A DNA stretch of 37,322 nucleotides from a virus. The stretch covers positions 1-37,322 of the IMG/VR virus record IMGVR_UViG_3300044960_000372. One strand, 5' to 3'. The position numbers and the translations under genes are program-made. Under the pieces are notes generated by a model, which was not told the origin of the DNA, did no database searches, and saw only the letters and a list, made by a program, of their open reading frames with translations. Below, in pieces: positions 7,008 through 15,337 of this stretch (positions are counted from its first letter, which is position 1; every line of letters begins with the position of its first letter).

Positions 7008-8149
7008 CACGCCGCCCGCACCTGAACGGAGCCCGCCCACGTGGCGACCGAGTCGGGCGCAAGGGGAAGATCCGACTCGTCGTCAAGATCGACGTCGAAC
7101 ACCGATGGGTGCACCCTGCACGCCGCCTTCACCCAGTCGGCGTAGAGCGCGCCGAGCGCGTGCGGCGGCTTCCGGATTCCGCCGATGGGATACGTCGAGA
7201 TCCCTTCGGCGATCGCCTGGAACGCCTGCGCTCGCACCCCATCGAGGTCGAGGCCGTTCGTGCGACGCACCCAGATCGTCACCGTGCGATCGAACGGGAC
7301 GACGTTGGCCGCAGCGACCTCGACCTTGATGCCGGACGGTCGCGCCATCGCCTCGATGGCCTCCTCTGCTGCGGCAATGTCGTTCGCGATCGGAGCTCCC
7401 GACGGACTCGCGAGTGTGACGCTCACGATCGCGTCCCACGAGCCCTCGGGGACGTGTACACGGTTGATCGCCGTCGGCGTGCCGTCGAGCCGCCGAGCCT
7501 GGCGAACGGCCCACTCGTACGCGCCACGAGGACCGAGATCGCTAATGCTGGCGAGCTTCGCTCGACACGCGAAGCGTAGCTCCTCGTCGGTCTCCTCGTT
7601 GAGCCCAACGACGGCCTCCTCGTTCGTGACCTCGACACCGAGAAGAGACGTCTCGATCGAGTCGATGTCACCGGCGGCTGCCCACGAGTCGCGCCCGACC
7701 TCGACCGCGACAACCTCGAGCTTCTTCGTCTGGAACGGAGCGAGGTCGAGCGGCTGCGAGTTGAAGTACCGCTTTCCAGTGCGGGACGCGTAGAAGCGCA
7801 CGCTGCCGGGCGGATAGTCGCCCGGCAGGAACGAGCCGCCTCCGGTGTTCGTGAGCGTCACGAATCCGCTCGCCGGCTGCGCGGCTCGCCTCTCGACACC
7901 GAAGACGTACCAAGCCAACAGCGTCAGCCACGGACCTTCGGCGTGGTCGAGGAAGCCGCAGCGGATCGCGTTGTACATGATCTCCGTCAGGCCGGAGAAC
8001 GTCATCGCCTGCGCGCGCTGCAGCACGCGCAGCACGCCGCCCTTGCGGAACTTCGTCACGTCGACGCCGAGCCGAGTCAGGACGGAGTCGAACTTCGCCA
8101 TGTACTCGTCCGGCGTGACGCGCTGAAGGAGAGCGTCGAGAGGGATCAT
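7007..8149 (-). CDS. Baseplate J-like protein (Mu gp47)
   Basis: The 380-residue product fits the baseplate J family. It has an N-terminal MTFSGLTEIMYNAIRCGFLD helix, then a beta-rich SGFVTLTNTGG segment, then a conserved ETDEELRFACRAKLA stretch followed by GPRGAYEWAVRQA, and a C-terminal SVTLASPSGAP domain. It forms the wedge ring that triggers sheath contraction. The start at 8149 shares ATGA with the upstream gp46-like gene, and the stop overlaps the next start. Confidence 0.85.
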   Translation of the reverse strand: MIPLDALLQRVTPDEYMAKFDSVLTRLGVDVTKFRKGGVLRVLQRAQAMTFSGLTEIMYNAIRCGFLDHAEGPWLTLLAWYVFGVERRAAQPASGFVTLTNTGGGSFLPGDYPPGSVRFYASRTGKRYFNSQPLDLAPFQTKKLEVVAVEVGRDSWAAAGDIDSIETSLLGVEVTNEEAVVGLNEETDEELRFACRAKLASISDLGPRGAYEWAVRQARRLDGTPTAINRVHVPEGSWDAIVSVTLASPSGAPIANDIAAAEEAIEAMARPSGIKVEVAAANVVPFDRTVTIWVRRTNGLDLDGVRAQAFQAIAEGISTYPIGGIRKPPHALGALYADWVKAACRVHPSVFDVDLDDESDLPLAPDSVATWAGSVQVRAA

Positions 8150-8529
8150 CGGACGATCCCTCCTTCGACCGTCCCATCCGCGCTTACGTCGTATCCGAGA
8201 TGCAGAAGACCGTCGGTGGTCGTGATCTCGATGTCGACGTGAGCGGTCACGCCTTCGTTTCCGACGCCTCTGCGCTCGACGCGAGCGACACACGTCAAGG
8301 CGCGCGGGTCCTTCAGGATGTCCGCCTCGATGAGGCGGCCGATCCTGATCGGATCGTCGCTACCGGAGAGCCTCGACAGGAGTCCCACGCCGCGGTCCTC
8401 GTCGTCCGGGTTGCTCCCGTAGTCCTCGAGGAGGCGGTGGTAGACGTCCTGCGCGAACAGATCGAGCTCGTCGTTCGTCTCGGACGCGAATTCGTCGAGG
8501 TCGTCCAGGCAGACGAGGTCCACGACCAT
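8146..8529 (-). CDS. Baseplate wedge protein, Mu gp46 / GPW-gp25-like
   Basis: The 127-residue protein has GVGLLSRLSGSDDPIRIGRL, then ILKDPRALTCVARVE, and ends with a beta hairpin DIEITTTDGLLHLGYDV. This is the pattern of the gp25/W-like lysozyme-fold wedge protein. A TTG twelve bases further upstream, inside the repeat element, also opens this frame, but the ATG at 8529 gives the normal family N-terminus. There is no Shine-Dalgarno sequence before the ATG; repeat element 2 ends eight bases upstream. Confidence 0.75.
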   Translation of the reverse strand: MVVDLVCLDDLDEFASETNDELDLFAQDVYHRLLEDYGSNPDDEDRGVGLLSRLSGSDDPIRIGRLIEADILKDPRALTCVARVERRGVGNEGVTAHVDIEITTTDGLLHLGYDVSADGTVEGGIVR

Positions 8530-8537
8530 CCGCCCGA

Positions 8538-8554
8538 ACAAAAGAAGGCGTCAC
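8538..8554 (-). promoter_or_regulatory. Late-arm start-associated element, copy 2
   Basis: The minus strand reads GTGACGCCTTCTTTTGT. Its internal TGA (8551-8553) is the stop codon of the hub/spike gene. The next ATG (8529) follows eight bases after the element and has no Shine-Dalgarno sequence. Confidence 0.85.
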
Positions 8555-9705
8555 GCTGAGCGCGTCTTCATCGCGGCGAGCTGGGCTTGGATCTGCGCCA
8601 CGTCGGCCTCGATCCCTGGATACGGCGCCGTCGCCGCACCATTGTGCGCCGCGTTCACCTTCCGGATGAGATCGAGCACGGCCCCGATCACGTCCGCGTT
8701 CGCGGTCGGCTTCGCCGCCTCGCCGCCGAGTTTGAGCACCGTGAAGTCCCACGTGGCCTCGAGCGGACTGGCGCCGTCGAAACCGAGGACGACAGGCGTC
8801 CGCCCGACGAAGCCGACGAGAACCTTCGCCCCTGGCTTCGCACGACACGTGAAGCCGGGCACACCGGGCCAGTGCAGAACCGGCGTCGCGTCAGGGACAG
8901 GACCTCGGACCTCGCTTTGCAGGAGGTACCCTCCGTCCGCCGTCTGACCCACGACCGTGTAGACGTGGAGGGTGAGCAGCTCCGGACGGATAGCGCTGAT
9001 CGCGAGCGCCTGGATGGCGTGCGCGAGACGCGGCCCCTGCGTCTCCGTTGCCGTCGTCTCGCCCATCCAGAGCGACGCCGATGCGCCCTCCTCGCTCCAC
9101 GTCTGCGTGACCTCGCGCACGCGCATCGCGCCGCCGGGAAGGCGAGGATCCGCAATGACGGTCCCCGGCATGATCGGAGCCGAGCTCGCCGCCCGCGCGA
9201 TGCGAGAGAGCGGATCCCACTCCGACAGGTGAAAGTCCGTCCCCGGGGCGCTCGGCGGACGCGGCCCCACCGTCGTGACTCCCTCCGGGCTCACCCACCA
9301 TCCCGCGCGTCCGAGCACCTGCGAAGCCGGGCCGGCAACGCGCGTGTAGTGCTCTCCGATCCGTTCCGGCGCGACGACGGTTGCCGCGATCCCGAGCTCC
9401 GCCGCCGTCGCCGAGATCACGACCGACGACGTCAGCCCCGCGGGGTTCGAGAAGTGCCTTTTCGGCAGCGACCTCGACCACTCGAGCGCGCCGACGACGC
9501 GGCACCGTGCGCGCGTCCCGAAGGCGCCCGACGACGACGAGTCCACCGTCCCGACGAACGGCACGCCGCCGACCACGCACGTGACCTTGCCCGTCGGCGG
9601 CGGCGCGCCCGTCGGAAGATCGTGGTCGACCTCGAGCACCCACGATCCGGACTCGGGAACGTGCAACGTGCACGACGTGATGAGATGCGGCCCGATCGTG
9701 TTCAT
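8551..9705 (-). CDS. Baseplate hub/spike protein
   Basis: This 384-residue product lies between the tail-tube initiator region and the gp46-like wedge gene, where Mu has gp44 (hub) and gp45 (spike). The first ~260 residues have the mixed alpha/beta make-up of a hub. The segment around 285-340 (PGVPGFTCRAKPGAKVLVGF, then VVLGFDG) reads as an OB-fold typical of spike proteins. The C-terminus is a helical AAHNGAATAPYP-type tail. It may be a hub-spike fusion; the domain boundary is an inference. The stop codon is part of repeat element 2. Confidence 0.6.
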   Translation of the reverse strand: MNTIGPHLITSCTLHVPESGSWVLEVDHDLPTGAPPPTGKVTCVVGGVPFVGTVDSSSSGAFGTRARCRVVGALEWSRSLPKRHFSNPAGLTSSVVISATAAELGIAATVVAPERIGEHYTRVAGPASQVLGRAGWWVSPEGVTTVGPRPPSAPGTDFHLSEWDPLSRIARAASSAPIMPGTVIADPRLPGGAMRVREVTQTWSEEGASASLWMGETTATETQGPRLAHAIQALAISAIRPELLTLHVYTVVGQTADGGYLLQSEVRGPVPDATPVLHWPGVPGFTCRAKPGAKVLVGFVGRTPVVLGFDGASPLEATWDFTVLKLGGEAAKPTANADVIGAVLDLIRKVNAAHNGAATAPYPGIEADVAQIQAQLAAMKTRSA

Positions 9706-10268
9706 GTTCCACCGCTCGCCACCGCCCTAAGACGGGCGGCCGCCTCCTGCAGCCGGATGTCCTGCTCCGTCATCGGACGCGCCGGCGGCTGCTTCTCGAC
9801 TGCAGGCACGACAGGCTCCGTCTTCTTCGGCACGAACGGAGCCGGTGCGCGGTACTGCAGGAACGAGAGACGCGTCTGCCACCGCCCCGGAGCGATGAGG
9901 CTCCAACCCTCGATCTCTGTAACCTGCACGTTTTGGATGCGGAACGGCGGTTTGATCAGCACGGGATGGTAGACGCCGAGCGCGGGCGGCTTCACCCCAA
10001 CTGGCGCCGTCAGGAACACGTTCGCGAACTGATCCCAGAGCGACTCCTTCGACTCGTCCCAGAACTCGAACGTGGCATCGAACGCCGCGAGCCCCTCGCC
10101 CGTGTACACGCAGAACGCGCCCTGTAGCCCGAAGCCAGGCTTGACGTCCCAATTCCGCTTGAGTTTCGGAGGTCCGAGCGTCGTCTTGTCGGCAGATACC
10201 GCCGCAATCGCGCTGATGGGGTTACCGATGCTGACGACGAGGTAATCGATCTCGACGGAGAACGGCAT
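9702..10268 (-). CDS. Tail/baseplate protein downstream of the tape measure
   Basis: The 188-residue protein starts MPFSVEIDYLVVSIGNPISA. Its middle is beta-rich and Trp-rich (FEFWDESKESLWDQF), and it has a Pro-rich linker (about 140-165) and a short C-terminal helix. It lies between tape measure and hub, the position of Mu gpN or of LysM-type baseplate adaptors, but no LysM motif is seen. The ATG at 10268 overlaps the tape-measure stop as TGATG; a GTG one codon upstream is also possible. Confidence 0.5.
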   Translation of the reverse strand: MPFSVEIDYLVVSIGNPISAIAAVSADKTTLGPPKLKRNWDVKPGFGLQGAFCVYTGEGLAAFDATFEFWDESKESLWDQFANVFLTAPVGVKPPALGVYHPVLIKPPFRIQNVQVTEIEGWSLIAPGRWQTRLSFLQYRAPAPFVPKKTEPVVPAVEKQPPARPMTEQDIRLQEAAARLRAVASGGT

Positions 10269-12136
10269 CACGTCACCCCGAGTTGAGCGCCGGTGATCTC
10301 GAGCGCGTGCAGGATCTTCTCTACGACGTCGTCGGCGACCTCGCGCGCGACCTCCTTCGGGTCCGACGCGTTGCTGTACACGTTGATCTCGCCGATCTGC
10401 ACCGATCGCGACGAGCTCACGTCACGAACCTGCGAACGCGGGATGATCACCTCTCCGATGCCCACGGACGCGAGCCCCTCGCCAGCCGCGGGAAGCGGCT
10501 TCGTCTCGGCGATCCCGTCCCTCCTGATGCCGGTGACCACGCCGCCGTCAGCGTGCGCCGGAAGCTGCGCGGTTGCCGGCGCCGAAGACGTCGCGGAGAG
10601 CCTCTTGATCGCGCCCGCGATGGCGCCGACCACACCAACGTATCCCTCTCCGACCCACTTCGCCCCCTGCACGGGATTTATGGCTAAGGTCGGCAGTCCG
10701 AAGATGATTTTCAGGCCCGATTTCACCGTTTCGAGGATCGAGTTGAACTTCTCCGCCGCGGTCCGACCGTCGTTGAAGGCCGCTTCGATCCGGTTCTTCA
10801 CGCGGATAATCTCGGTGGCGAGTTTGAGCGAGATGATGATCGCTTCCTTCAGGCCGTACTCGATCCAATCGCCGTTCTTGTCGAGCGAGTCCCCGAACGC
10901 CTTCGCGATGCTCTCGAATAGCGTCTTGAGTGCCTGGCCCGACACGCTCGATTCGTCGAGCGTCCTGTAAATCCGATCGAGGAAGCGAGAGATCGGCTCC
11001 AGGTTCACGTCCTTGGTGAGAGCGGCGAGTCGCTTGCTGAACTGTTCCGAGACGCGCGAGAGATCCGACAGCTTCCGCAGGTTCAGCTCGCCGAACCTGT
11101 CCTCGACGGCCTTCCGCATCGCCTTGGCGCCGTCGGCGAGCTTCACGCGACCGGTCGCGAGCGCGATGCGAGCCTTCTCGATCGAGACTCCCATCTGCTT
11201 CGCGAGAGCCCCGGCGACGTCGTCGAAGTCGAGCCCCGTGCCGTACATCTCCACCGGGTTGATCTGGAGAACCCCGAGGCGCTGGTAGCGCGTGAGGAAC
11301 TCCTGAATCTTCGCGCCGGCCTGGTCTCCGAGCGCCGCCGACGCTTGCCCGACCGCGTTCAGCGAATCGACCAGAGTCCCGCCGCGAAGCCCGCTCTGAC
11401 GGAGCTCGATCGCGAGCTTCTCGAGCTCGCGCGTCGCCGTTGGGACCTTCATCGCGAGCGCGTCGACCTGGTCGGCGAGGTTCCGCGCGTTCTCGCTCGT
11501 GCGGACCCAAGCCTGCATCTGCAGCATCGTCTGCTGCCGGCTGCTTGCCGTGAGGACGATCCATTTCGTGAGGCTCGCCGTCGCCGCTGCGGCCGCGCCA
11601 GCGAAGCCGATGCCGAGAGCTACGCTCGCCATCGTCGCCGCGGTGGACAGCGACACGGCGGCGCTCGCAGCGCCCGTCAGGCTCGCCTTCAGCAGTGCCG
11701 CTCGTCCCCCCTCCTGGCTCACGAGCTCGCGGTACTCGCGGAAGCGACCTCGAAGCGCTCCGAGCTTGCCGCCGAGCATCCCGTACGCCTTCGCCTCGAC
11801 AGCCGCGATCTTCTTCGCGAACTTCTCGCGCTCGGCAGCCTCCTTCTTCGCCTGCTTGATGATCGAGGTGATGCTGTGCCCGTACTTCGCCGCCGACTGC
11901 GTCAGCACGGACTGCCGAGCTTTGAGCTGCTCGATCTGCTTCTTCAGGCTCTTCGTGACCTCGGCGTTCCCCTTGCCGGTCGACTTCAGCGCCGAGTTGA
12001 GCTGATCGAGCGCCTTCTTGTTGCGCTCGTACTCCGACGCCATGGCCTTGAGGGCGTCGACGGTCTCGGAGCTAGCCTCCTGGACGTTGCCGTCGATCGT
12101 GACGACCCACTTCGTCTCACGGACGCCACTTGCCAT
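10268..12136 (-). CDS. Tail tape measure protein
   Basis: The 622-residue protein has an N-terminal charged coiled coil (about 20-115), a hydrophobic region at ~140-210 (AASAAVSLSTAATMASVALG) and long helices through the centre. Its C-terminal part has the fragment GGVVTGIRRDG and then GIGEVIIPRSQVRDV, a pattern often found at tape-measure C-termini. It sets tail length during assembly. At the usual ~0.15 nm per residue it predicts a tail near 90 nm, a short contractile tail. It follows the chaperone frameshift region, as expected. Confidence 0.85.
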   Translation of the reverse strand: MASGVRETKWVVTIDGNVQEASSETVDALKAMASEYERNKKALDQLNSALKSTGKGNAEVTKSLKKQIEQLKARQSVLTQSAAKYGHSITSIIKQAKKEAAEREKFAKKIAAVEAKAYGMLGGKLGALRGRFREYRELVSQEGGRAALLKASLTGAASAAVSLSTAATMASVALGIGFAGAAAAATASLTKWIVLTASSRQQTMLQMQAWVRTSENARNLADQVDALAMKVPTATRELEKLAIELRQSGLRGGTLVDSLNAVGQASAALGDQAGAKIQEFLTRYQRLGVLQINPVEMYGTGLDFDDVAGALAKQMGVSIEKARIALATGRVKLADGAKAMRKAVEDRFGELNLRKLSDLSRVSEQFSKRLAALTKDVNLEPISRFLDRIYRTLDESSVSGQALKTLFESIAKAFGDSLDKNGDWIEYGLKEAIIISLKLATEIIRVKNRIEAAFNDGRTAAEKFNSILETVKSGLKIIFGLPTLAINPVQGAKWVGEGYVGVVGAIAGAIKRLSATSSAPATAQLPAHADGGVVTGIRRDGIAETKPLPAAGEGLASVGIGEVIIPRSQVRDVSSSRSVQIGEINVYSNASDPKEVAREVADDVVEKILHALEITGAQLGVT

Positions 12137-12824
12137 CACGTCCTCTTCTTCAGGCAGACGGCCTCGAGGATGGCCTCGATGCGCTTGAGCGACTGCGCCG
12201 CCGACCGCAGCCACTCGAACTCGACGGCGCGCAGGAGCAATCCGACCTGCCTCGCCTCATCCTCCGCTTCCGGATCGCTCGGATCAGGATCCGGGAGGAG
12301 GAGCGCTCGGAAGGCCTCCAAGTCCCGCGAGGGTTTTTCTACAGCCGCCCTCGCTCGGCTCGCTATTTTTCCTGGCGGATCTTCGCGCGGGCGCCCCAGA
12401 GATCGTGGATGGCCGCCAGACACACGTCCACGACCGACGGCGTCTCAGCGACCATCGCGTCGAACGCCTCGACCGACGGGTGCTTCACGTACTCGCGAAC
12501 GATCGCAAGTACCTGCTCGGGCGTGACACTGTCCTCTTTCACGAGATGCGTCAGCGTCTTGTGATGCAGCTCCGCCTTCGGGCCTGTCACGAGCACGATG
12601 AAGCCCTTTCCGTGCGCGCTGACGTCGACGATCGCGAACTTCTGCCCCTGCTTGCCGAGCTTGCTGAACCGCTGGACGAGATCGAGGTACTCGAGATCCG
12701 CCTTCGCCTCCTCGATCTTCCGGGCCGTCTCCGGATCCGATCCGAGGACCTCCGCCTTCCTTGCCTCGACCTGCCTCTCGAGCTCCGCGAGGATGTCCGC
12801 CGGGCTCTTCTCGCTCTCCGCCAT
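12136..12824 (-). CDS. Tail assembly chaperone, -1 frameshift fusion product
   Basis: A -1 shift at 12366-12372 joins the upstream ORF (12363-12824) to the downstream frame ending at 12136. The downstream frame has no credible start of its own: its first ATG lies inside the upstream gene and reads antisense-like sequence. After the shift it encodes IASRARAAVEKPSRDLEAFR and a helical C-terminus ending LKKRT. Fusion length is about 228 residues. This matches lambda G/GT and P2 E/E', where the fusion recruits the tape measure and tube. The fusion stop overlaps the tape-measure ATG. Confidence 0.8.
12327..12372 (-). promoter_or_regulatory. Programmed -1 frameshift signal with H-type pseudoknot
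   Basis: On the minus strand, zero-frame codons GAA AAA are followed by TAG (run GGAAAAA at 12372-12366). After a five-base spacer, AGCCG (12360-12356) pairs with CGGCT (12347-12343). The loop bases GCGAGGG (12354-12348) are the perfect complement of CCCTCGC (12333-12327). Loop 1 is one base and loop 3 is GTAGAAAAA, an A-rich nine-base linker. Spacer, stem lengths and loops all fit the classical H-type frameshift pseudoknot. The slippery site is unusual (G GAA AAA) because the P-site codon re-pairs imperfectly. Confidence 0.8.
12363..12824 (-). CDS. Tail assembly chaperone, short (zero-frame) product
   Basis: The 153-residue zero-frame product starts MAESEKSPADILAELERQ. It has an N-terminal coiled coil and a central KFAIVDVSAHGKGFIVLVTG strand region, and ends GARAKIRQEK. 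The ATG at 12824 is preceded by GAGG overlapping the tube gene's TGA. It is placed between tube and tape measure, the standard site of the G-type chaperone. The final codons are the frameshift site, so most ribosomes should make this form and a minority the fusion. Confidence 0.75.
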   Translation of the reverse strand: MAESEKSPADILAELERQVEARKAEVLGSDPETARKIEEAKADLEYLDLVQRFSKLGKQGQKFAIVDVSAHGKGFIVLVTGPKAELHHKTLTHLVKEDSVTPEQVLAIVREYVKHPSVEAFDAMVAETPSVVDVCLAAIHDLWGARAKIRQEK

Positions 12825-12832
12825 GGCTCGCC

Positions 12833-13303
12833 TCAGAAGTTGTGGATCGACATGCCGTCGAGATCGCGATGGCGCATCGGCTGCAGGGTGACCTCGACTC
12901 GGTTGCCGTCGGGCCCTTGGCTGAACTCCTTCCCGACCTCCGAAACCTTGCACTCCCAGACGTCACCGACCGGCGGTGCGCCCGTGATCGGGTTCCCCGT
13001 CGCCATGACGGTGAACATGAACTTCGCGTGTCCGTAGCCACGTCCGAGCGACTTCGCGGTCAGGTAGGCCTTCACCCTCTGCCACTCGTACGCGTACATG
13101 GTCACGGTGATCGGGTCGTACTCGACATGCCCCGTAGCGAGGTCGATCGGCTCACGGCCCGTCCCATACTGCGGTGACTGCTCGATCTTCTCCTTCGTCC
13201 CGGTGACCTCGAGGACGCCCTCGACCACGATGGTGTCGAAGGAGAACTTGCACTCATACCAGTTGTAGACGTGGCCGCCGATGATCGGATTAGGAGGGAG
13301 CAT
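12833..13303 (-). CDS. Tail tube protein
   Basis: The 156-residue protein directly follows the sheath gene and precedes the chaperone, the place of the contractile-tail tube. It is predicted beta-rich (FSFDTIVVEGVLEVTG, then PITVTMYAYEWQRVKAYL, then NRVEVTLQPMRH), consistent with the tube fold. Hexameric rings of it would line the tail for DNA passage. The ATG at 13303 has GAGG six bases upstream. Identity rests on order, size and composition. Confidence 0.7.
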   Translation of the reverse strand: MLPPNPIIGGHVYNWYECKFSFDTIVVEGVLEVTGTKEKIEQSPQYGTGREPIDLATGHVEYDPITVTMYAYEWQRVKAYLTAKSLGRGYGHAKFMFTVMATGNPITGAPPVGDVWECKVSEVGKEFSQGPDGNRVEVTLQPMRHRDLDGMSIHNF

Positions 13304-13311
13304 CGATCACC

Positions 13312-14775
13312 TCAGATATTGAAGCTCCGGACGAAGCGGCTCGTCACGGCAATCCCCTTGATGTAGACGAGGCTCGAAATCTCGATGGTCGCCGTCACGA
13401 TGGCGCCGTCGTTGGAGCCGACGTCGTCGACGCGCGACAGAGTCAGCCGCACGTCGTCCACCTCGCCACGCAGCACGGACTTGAGGTCGAGCGTGCCGCG
13501 TTGCTCGATCTCGGCCACGTCGGCCTCGAGCAGATACACCTCTCCGTTCGGGCCGGGCTTCGGGTCCTTGCGCTTTCGCGAGCTCAACTCCTCAGTGAGG
13601 AAATCCCACGATCGCTCCTCGGCGACGCACATGCATCGCTCCTGTTGATCGAACACGTAGTCCGAACCGATTGGCGAGAACACGCGCGGGTTGCCGATGA
13701 AGGCGCCAGCACGGCGCGGGAACGTACGCAGCGTCACGTATCCGAGATCGTCGAGCCCCGGCGTCGCGTCCTCGTCCCAGCAGACGGGCGTTCCGTCGTC
13801 GTCGACGATCGCGAATCCGTCGACCGGCCCGTCTGCTACGTAAGCGGCGTCCGTGCCGATGCTGATCTTGGCGATGCGGCCAGCGAGCGCGAGCGACGTC
13901 GGCCGCCACATGCTGATCCCACGGATCGGCGAAGCGACGTACCCACCGTCCGCGCAGACGTCGACGCGCGTGCCCGTCCTCGCCGCGTTGCTGATGACCT
14001 CGAGCTCGTCGATGTAGTCCTGTGCCGACTCGTCGTCGGGCTGGTACGGACGCACGTTCAGGATCGCGCGCTTGCTGAGCCCGCGAGCCATGAATCCGTT
14101 CAGCGCGGTGCGGACGCCATTGATGATCGTCGCGTCCGCCTCGACGGACCCGATCAGGATGGCCTCGTACTGCAGCCCGGTGTTCTTGAGCGCCTCGAGG
14201 CACGGGAGCAGATCCGGCAGCGACGCCTTCGGACCCGTCGTCGTGAAGGCGACCGACTGACCGTCGGCGATGTCTCCTGCGCCGAGCTCGATCGTGATGC
14301 CCGTGTCCGGGATGACGATCTCGTCGTCCGTGCCGAGCGCCCGATCTGCGGAGAACGTCTTGCCGCCGTCGAGGCTCACGGCGTAGCGGATGCCGGCCGC
14401 ACCGACCGTTCCGCCCTTCGGGAATCGGATGACCACGCGGAATCGGTCGATCGGCTTCGTCGAGCCGGCGGTGATCGTCGCCGCGCCAGCCTGCGGCGCA
14501 CCGGTCACGTCGATCGTGCTGTACGCCCCGTCCGTCGATGCGTCGCACTTGACGAGCACGACGGGCTTGCGACCGACCTCGAGCATGTATGCTCCGAGCT
14601 CGGAGAGCTCGCCGTGACCAAACGAGGCGAGCGCCTGCGCCTTCGTCGTCGCGATCGTCGGCTTGGCCGGGACTCCGGCCGCCGATGCCGCGATGATCGC
14701 GAACGTTCCTATGGGCGAGGCCCGTCCAGCGCCCGTGTTGCCGTCGGCGCGCTGATACGTCAGGCGGGGCAGCAT
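13312..14775 (-). CDS. Contractile tail sheath protein (DUF2586-like)
   Basis: The 487-residue protein starts MLPRLTYQRADGNTGAGRAS, a start resembling DUF2586 sheath-like proteins. It has a central TKPIDRFRVVIRFPKGG domain, a YEAILIGSVEADATIINGVR core and a C-terminal domain rich in beta strands (RLTLSRVDD, then ATIEISSLVYIKGI), which in sheaths forms the interlocking handshake. It makes this phage a myovirus. The ATG at 14775 has no Shine-Dalgarno sequence, and repeat element 3 ends 14 bases upstream. Confidence 0.8.
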   Translation of the reverse strand: MLPRLTYQRADGNTGAGRASPIGTFAIIAASAAGVPAKPTIATTKAQALASFGHGELSELGAYMLEVGRKPVVLVKCDASTDGAYSTIDVTGAPQAGAATITAGSTKPIDRFRVVIRFPKGGTVGAAGIRYAVSLDGGKTFSADRALGTDDEIVIPDTGITIELGAGDIADGQSVAFTTTGPKASLPDLLPCLEALKNTGLQYEAILIGSVEADATIINGVRTALNGFMARGLSKRAILNVRPYQPDDESAQDYIDELEVISNAARTGTRVDVCADGGYVASPIRGISMWRPTSLALAGRIAKISIGTDAAYVADGPVDGFAIVDDDGTPVCWDEDATPGLDDLGYVTLRTFPRRAGAFIGNPRVFSPIGSDYVFDQQERCMCVAEERSWDFLTEELSSRKRKDPKPGPNGEVYLLEADVAEIEQRGTLDLKSVLRGEVDDVRLTLSRVDDVGSNDGAIVTATIEISSLVYIKGIAVTSRFVRSFNI

Positions 14776-14789
14776 GCCTATCTGGCGGC

Positions 14790-14806
14790 ACAAAAGAAGG
14801 CGTCAC
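14790..14806 (-). promoter_or_regulatory. Late-arm start-associated element, copy 3
   Basis: The minus strand reads GTGACGCCTTCTTTTGT. Its TGA (14803-14805) is the stop of the tail-terminator-like gene, and the sheath ATG follows 14 bases later without a Shine-Dalgarno sequence. Confidence 0.85.
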
Positions 14807-15336
14807 GGTTCGCGCACGATGTTCGGCGAGAGCGGGCCTGTGAGGTCCCACGGGACATCGATCACGTGCGTGCGCAGCGTGAACGTCAGTTTCAGCTCAC
14901 GGCCAAGCTGCGTGAGCGTCTCCGGACGCGTCCACGTCGTATCGCCGAACGTGTGATGCCCGTCGCTCGCGTTCGTGATCGCGCGCATCGCCCACTGCAT
15001 GAGCCGGAACGTCGCGCTGACTTGATCCTCCTCGGAGGTCTTGTCCGTCGCCCAGACGTAGCAGGCGAGATCGATCTCCCAACACGCCAACGGGCGCCAT
15101 GCTTGCGTCTCGGTGACGCGCACGCCTGGACCCTTCGGCGGAAGGATCCTTCCTCCGCGGCCACCCTCATCGGACGGCGCGACCACGATGCGGTTTCCGC
15201 CCGCTCGCGTGCCCTGCTTCGGGCGCTGCAGCCAGCCGGCGAGGAACTCGGCGTCGACCTGATGCGCCTCTAGGTAGGCGCGCATGCGGTCGACGAACAC
15301 CGAGAAACCAGACTCAAGAGTGATCTCCGACGGCAT
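14803..15336 (-). CDS. Tail terminator / completion-like protein
   Basis: The 177-residue protein starts MPSEITLESGFSVFVDRMRA. It has an N-terminal helix, mixed alpha/beta centre (WRPLACWEIDLACYVWATD) and a C-terminal strand LKLTFTLRTHVIDVPW. It lies between the gpG-like neck gene and the sheath, where tail terminators are found. The ATG at 15336 has GGAGG five bases upstream, and the stop codon is part of repeat element 3. Assignment is by position and general make-up only. Confidence 0.5.
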   Translation of the reverse strand: MPSEITLESGFSVFVDRMRAYLEAHQVDAEFLAGWLQRPKQGTRAGGNRIVVAPSDEGGRGGRILPPKGPGVRVTETQAWRPLACWEIDLACYVWATDKTSEEDQVSATFRLMQWAMRAITNASDGHHTFGDTTWTRPETLTQLGRELKLTFTLRTHVIDVPWDLTGPLSPNIVREP

Positions 15337-15337
15337 G

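Noticed and set aside
12136-12423. Independent 95-codon gene between chaperone and tape measure
   Set aside because: Its ATG lies deep in the chaperone gene without a ribosome site; the pseudoknot and slippery run show it is reached by -1 frameshifting.
13501-15273. 590-codon plus-strand open frame, and similar long frames at 4042-5604, 8587-9972, 17688-19367 and 21813-22880
   Set aside because: They are Arg/Asp/Val-rich antisense shadows of high-GC late genes and have no motifs or ribosome sites; the minus-strand genes explain the DNA.
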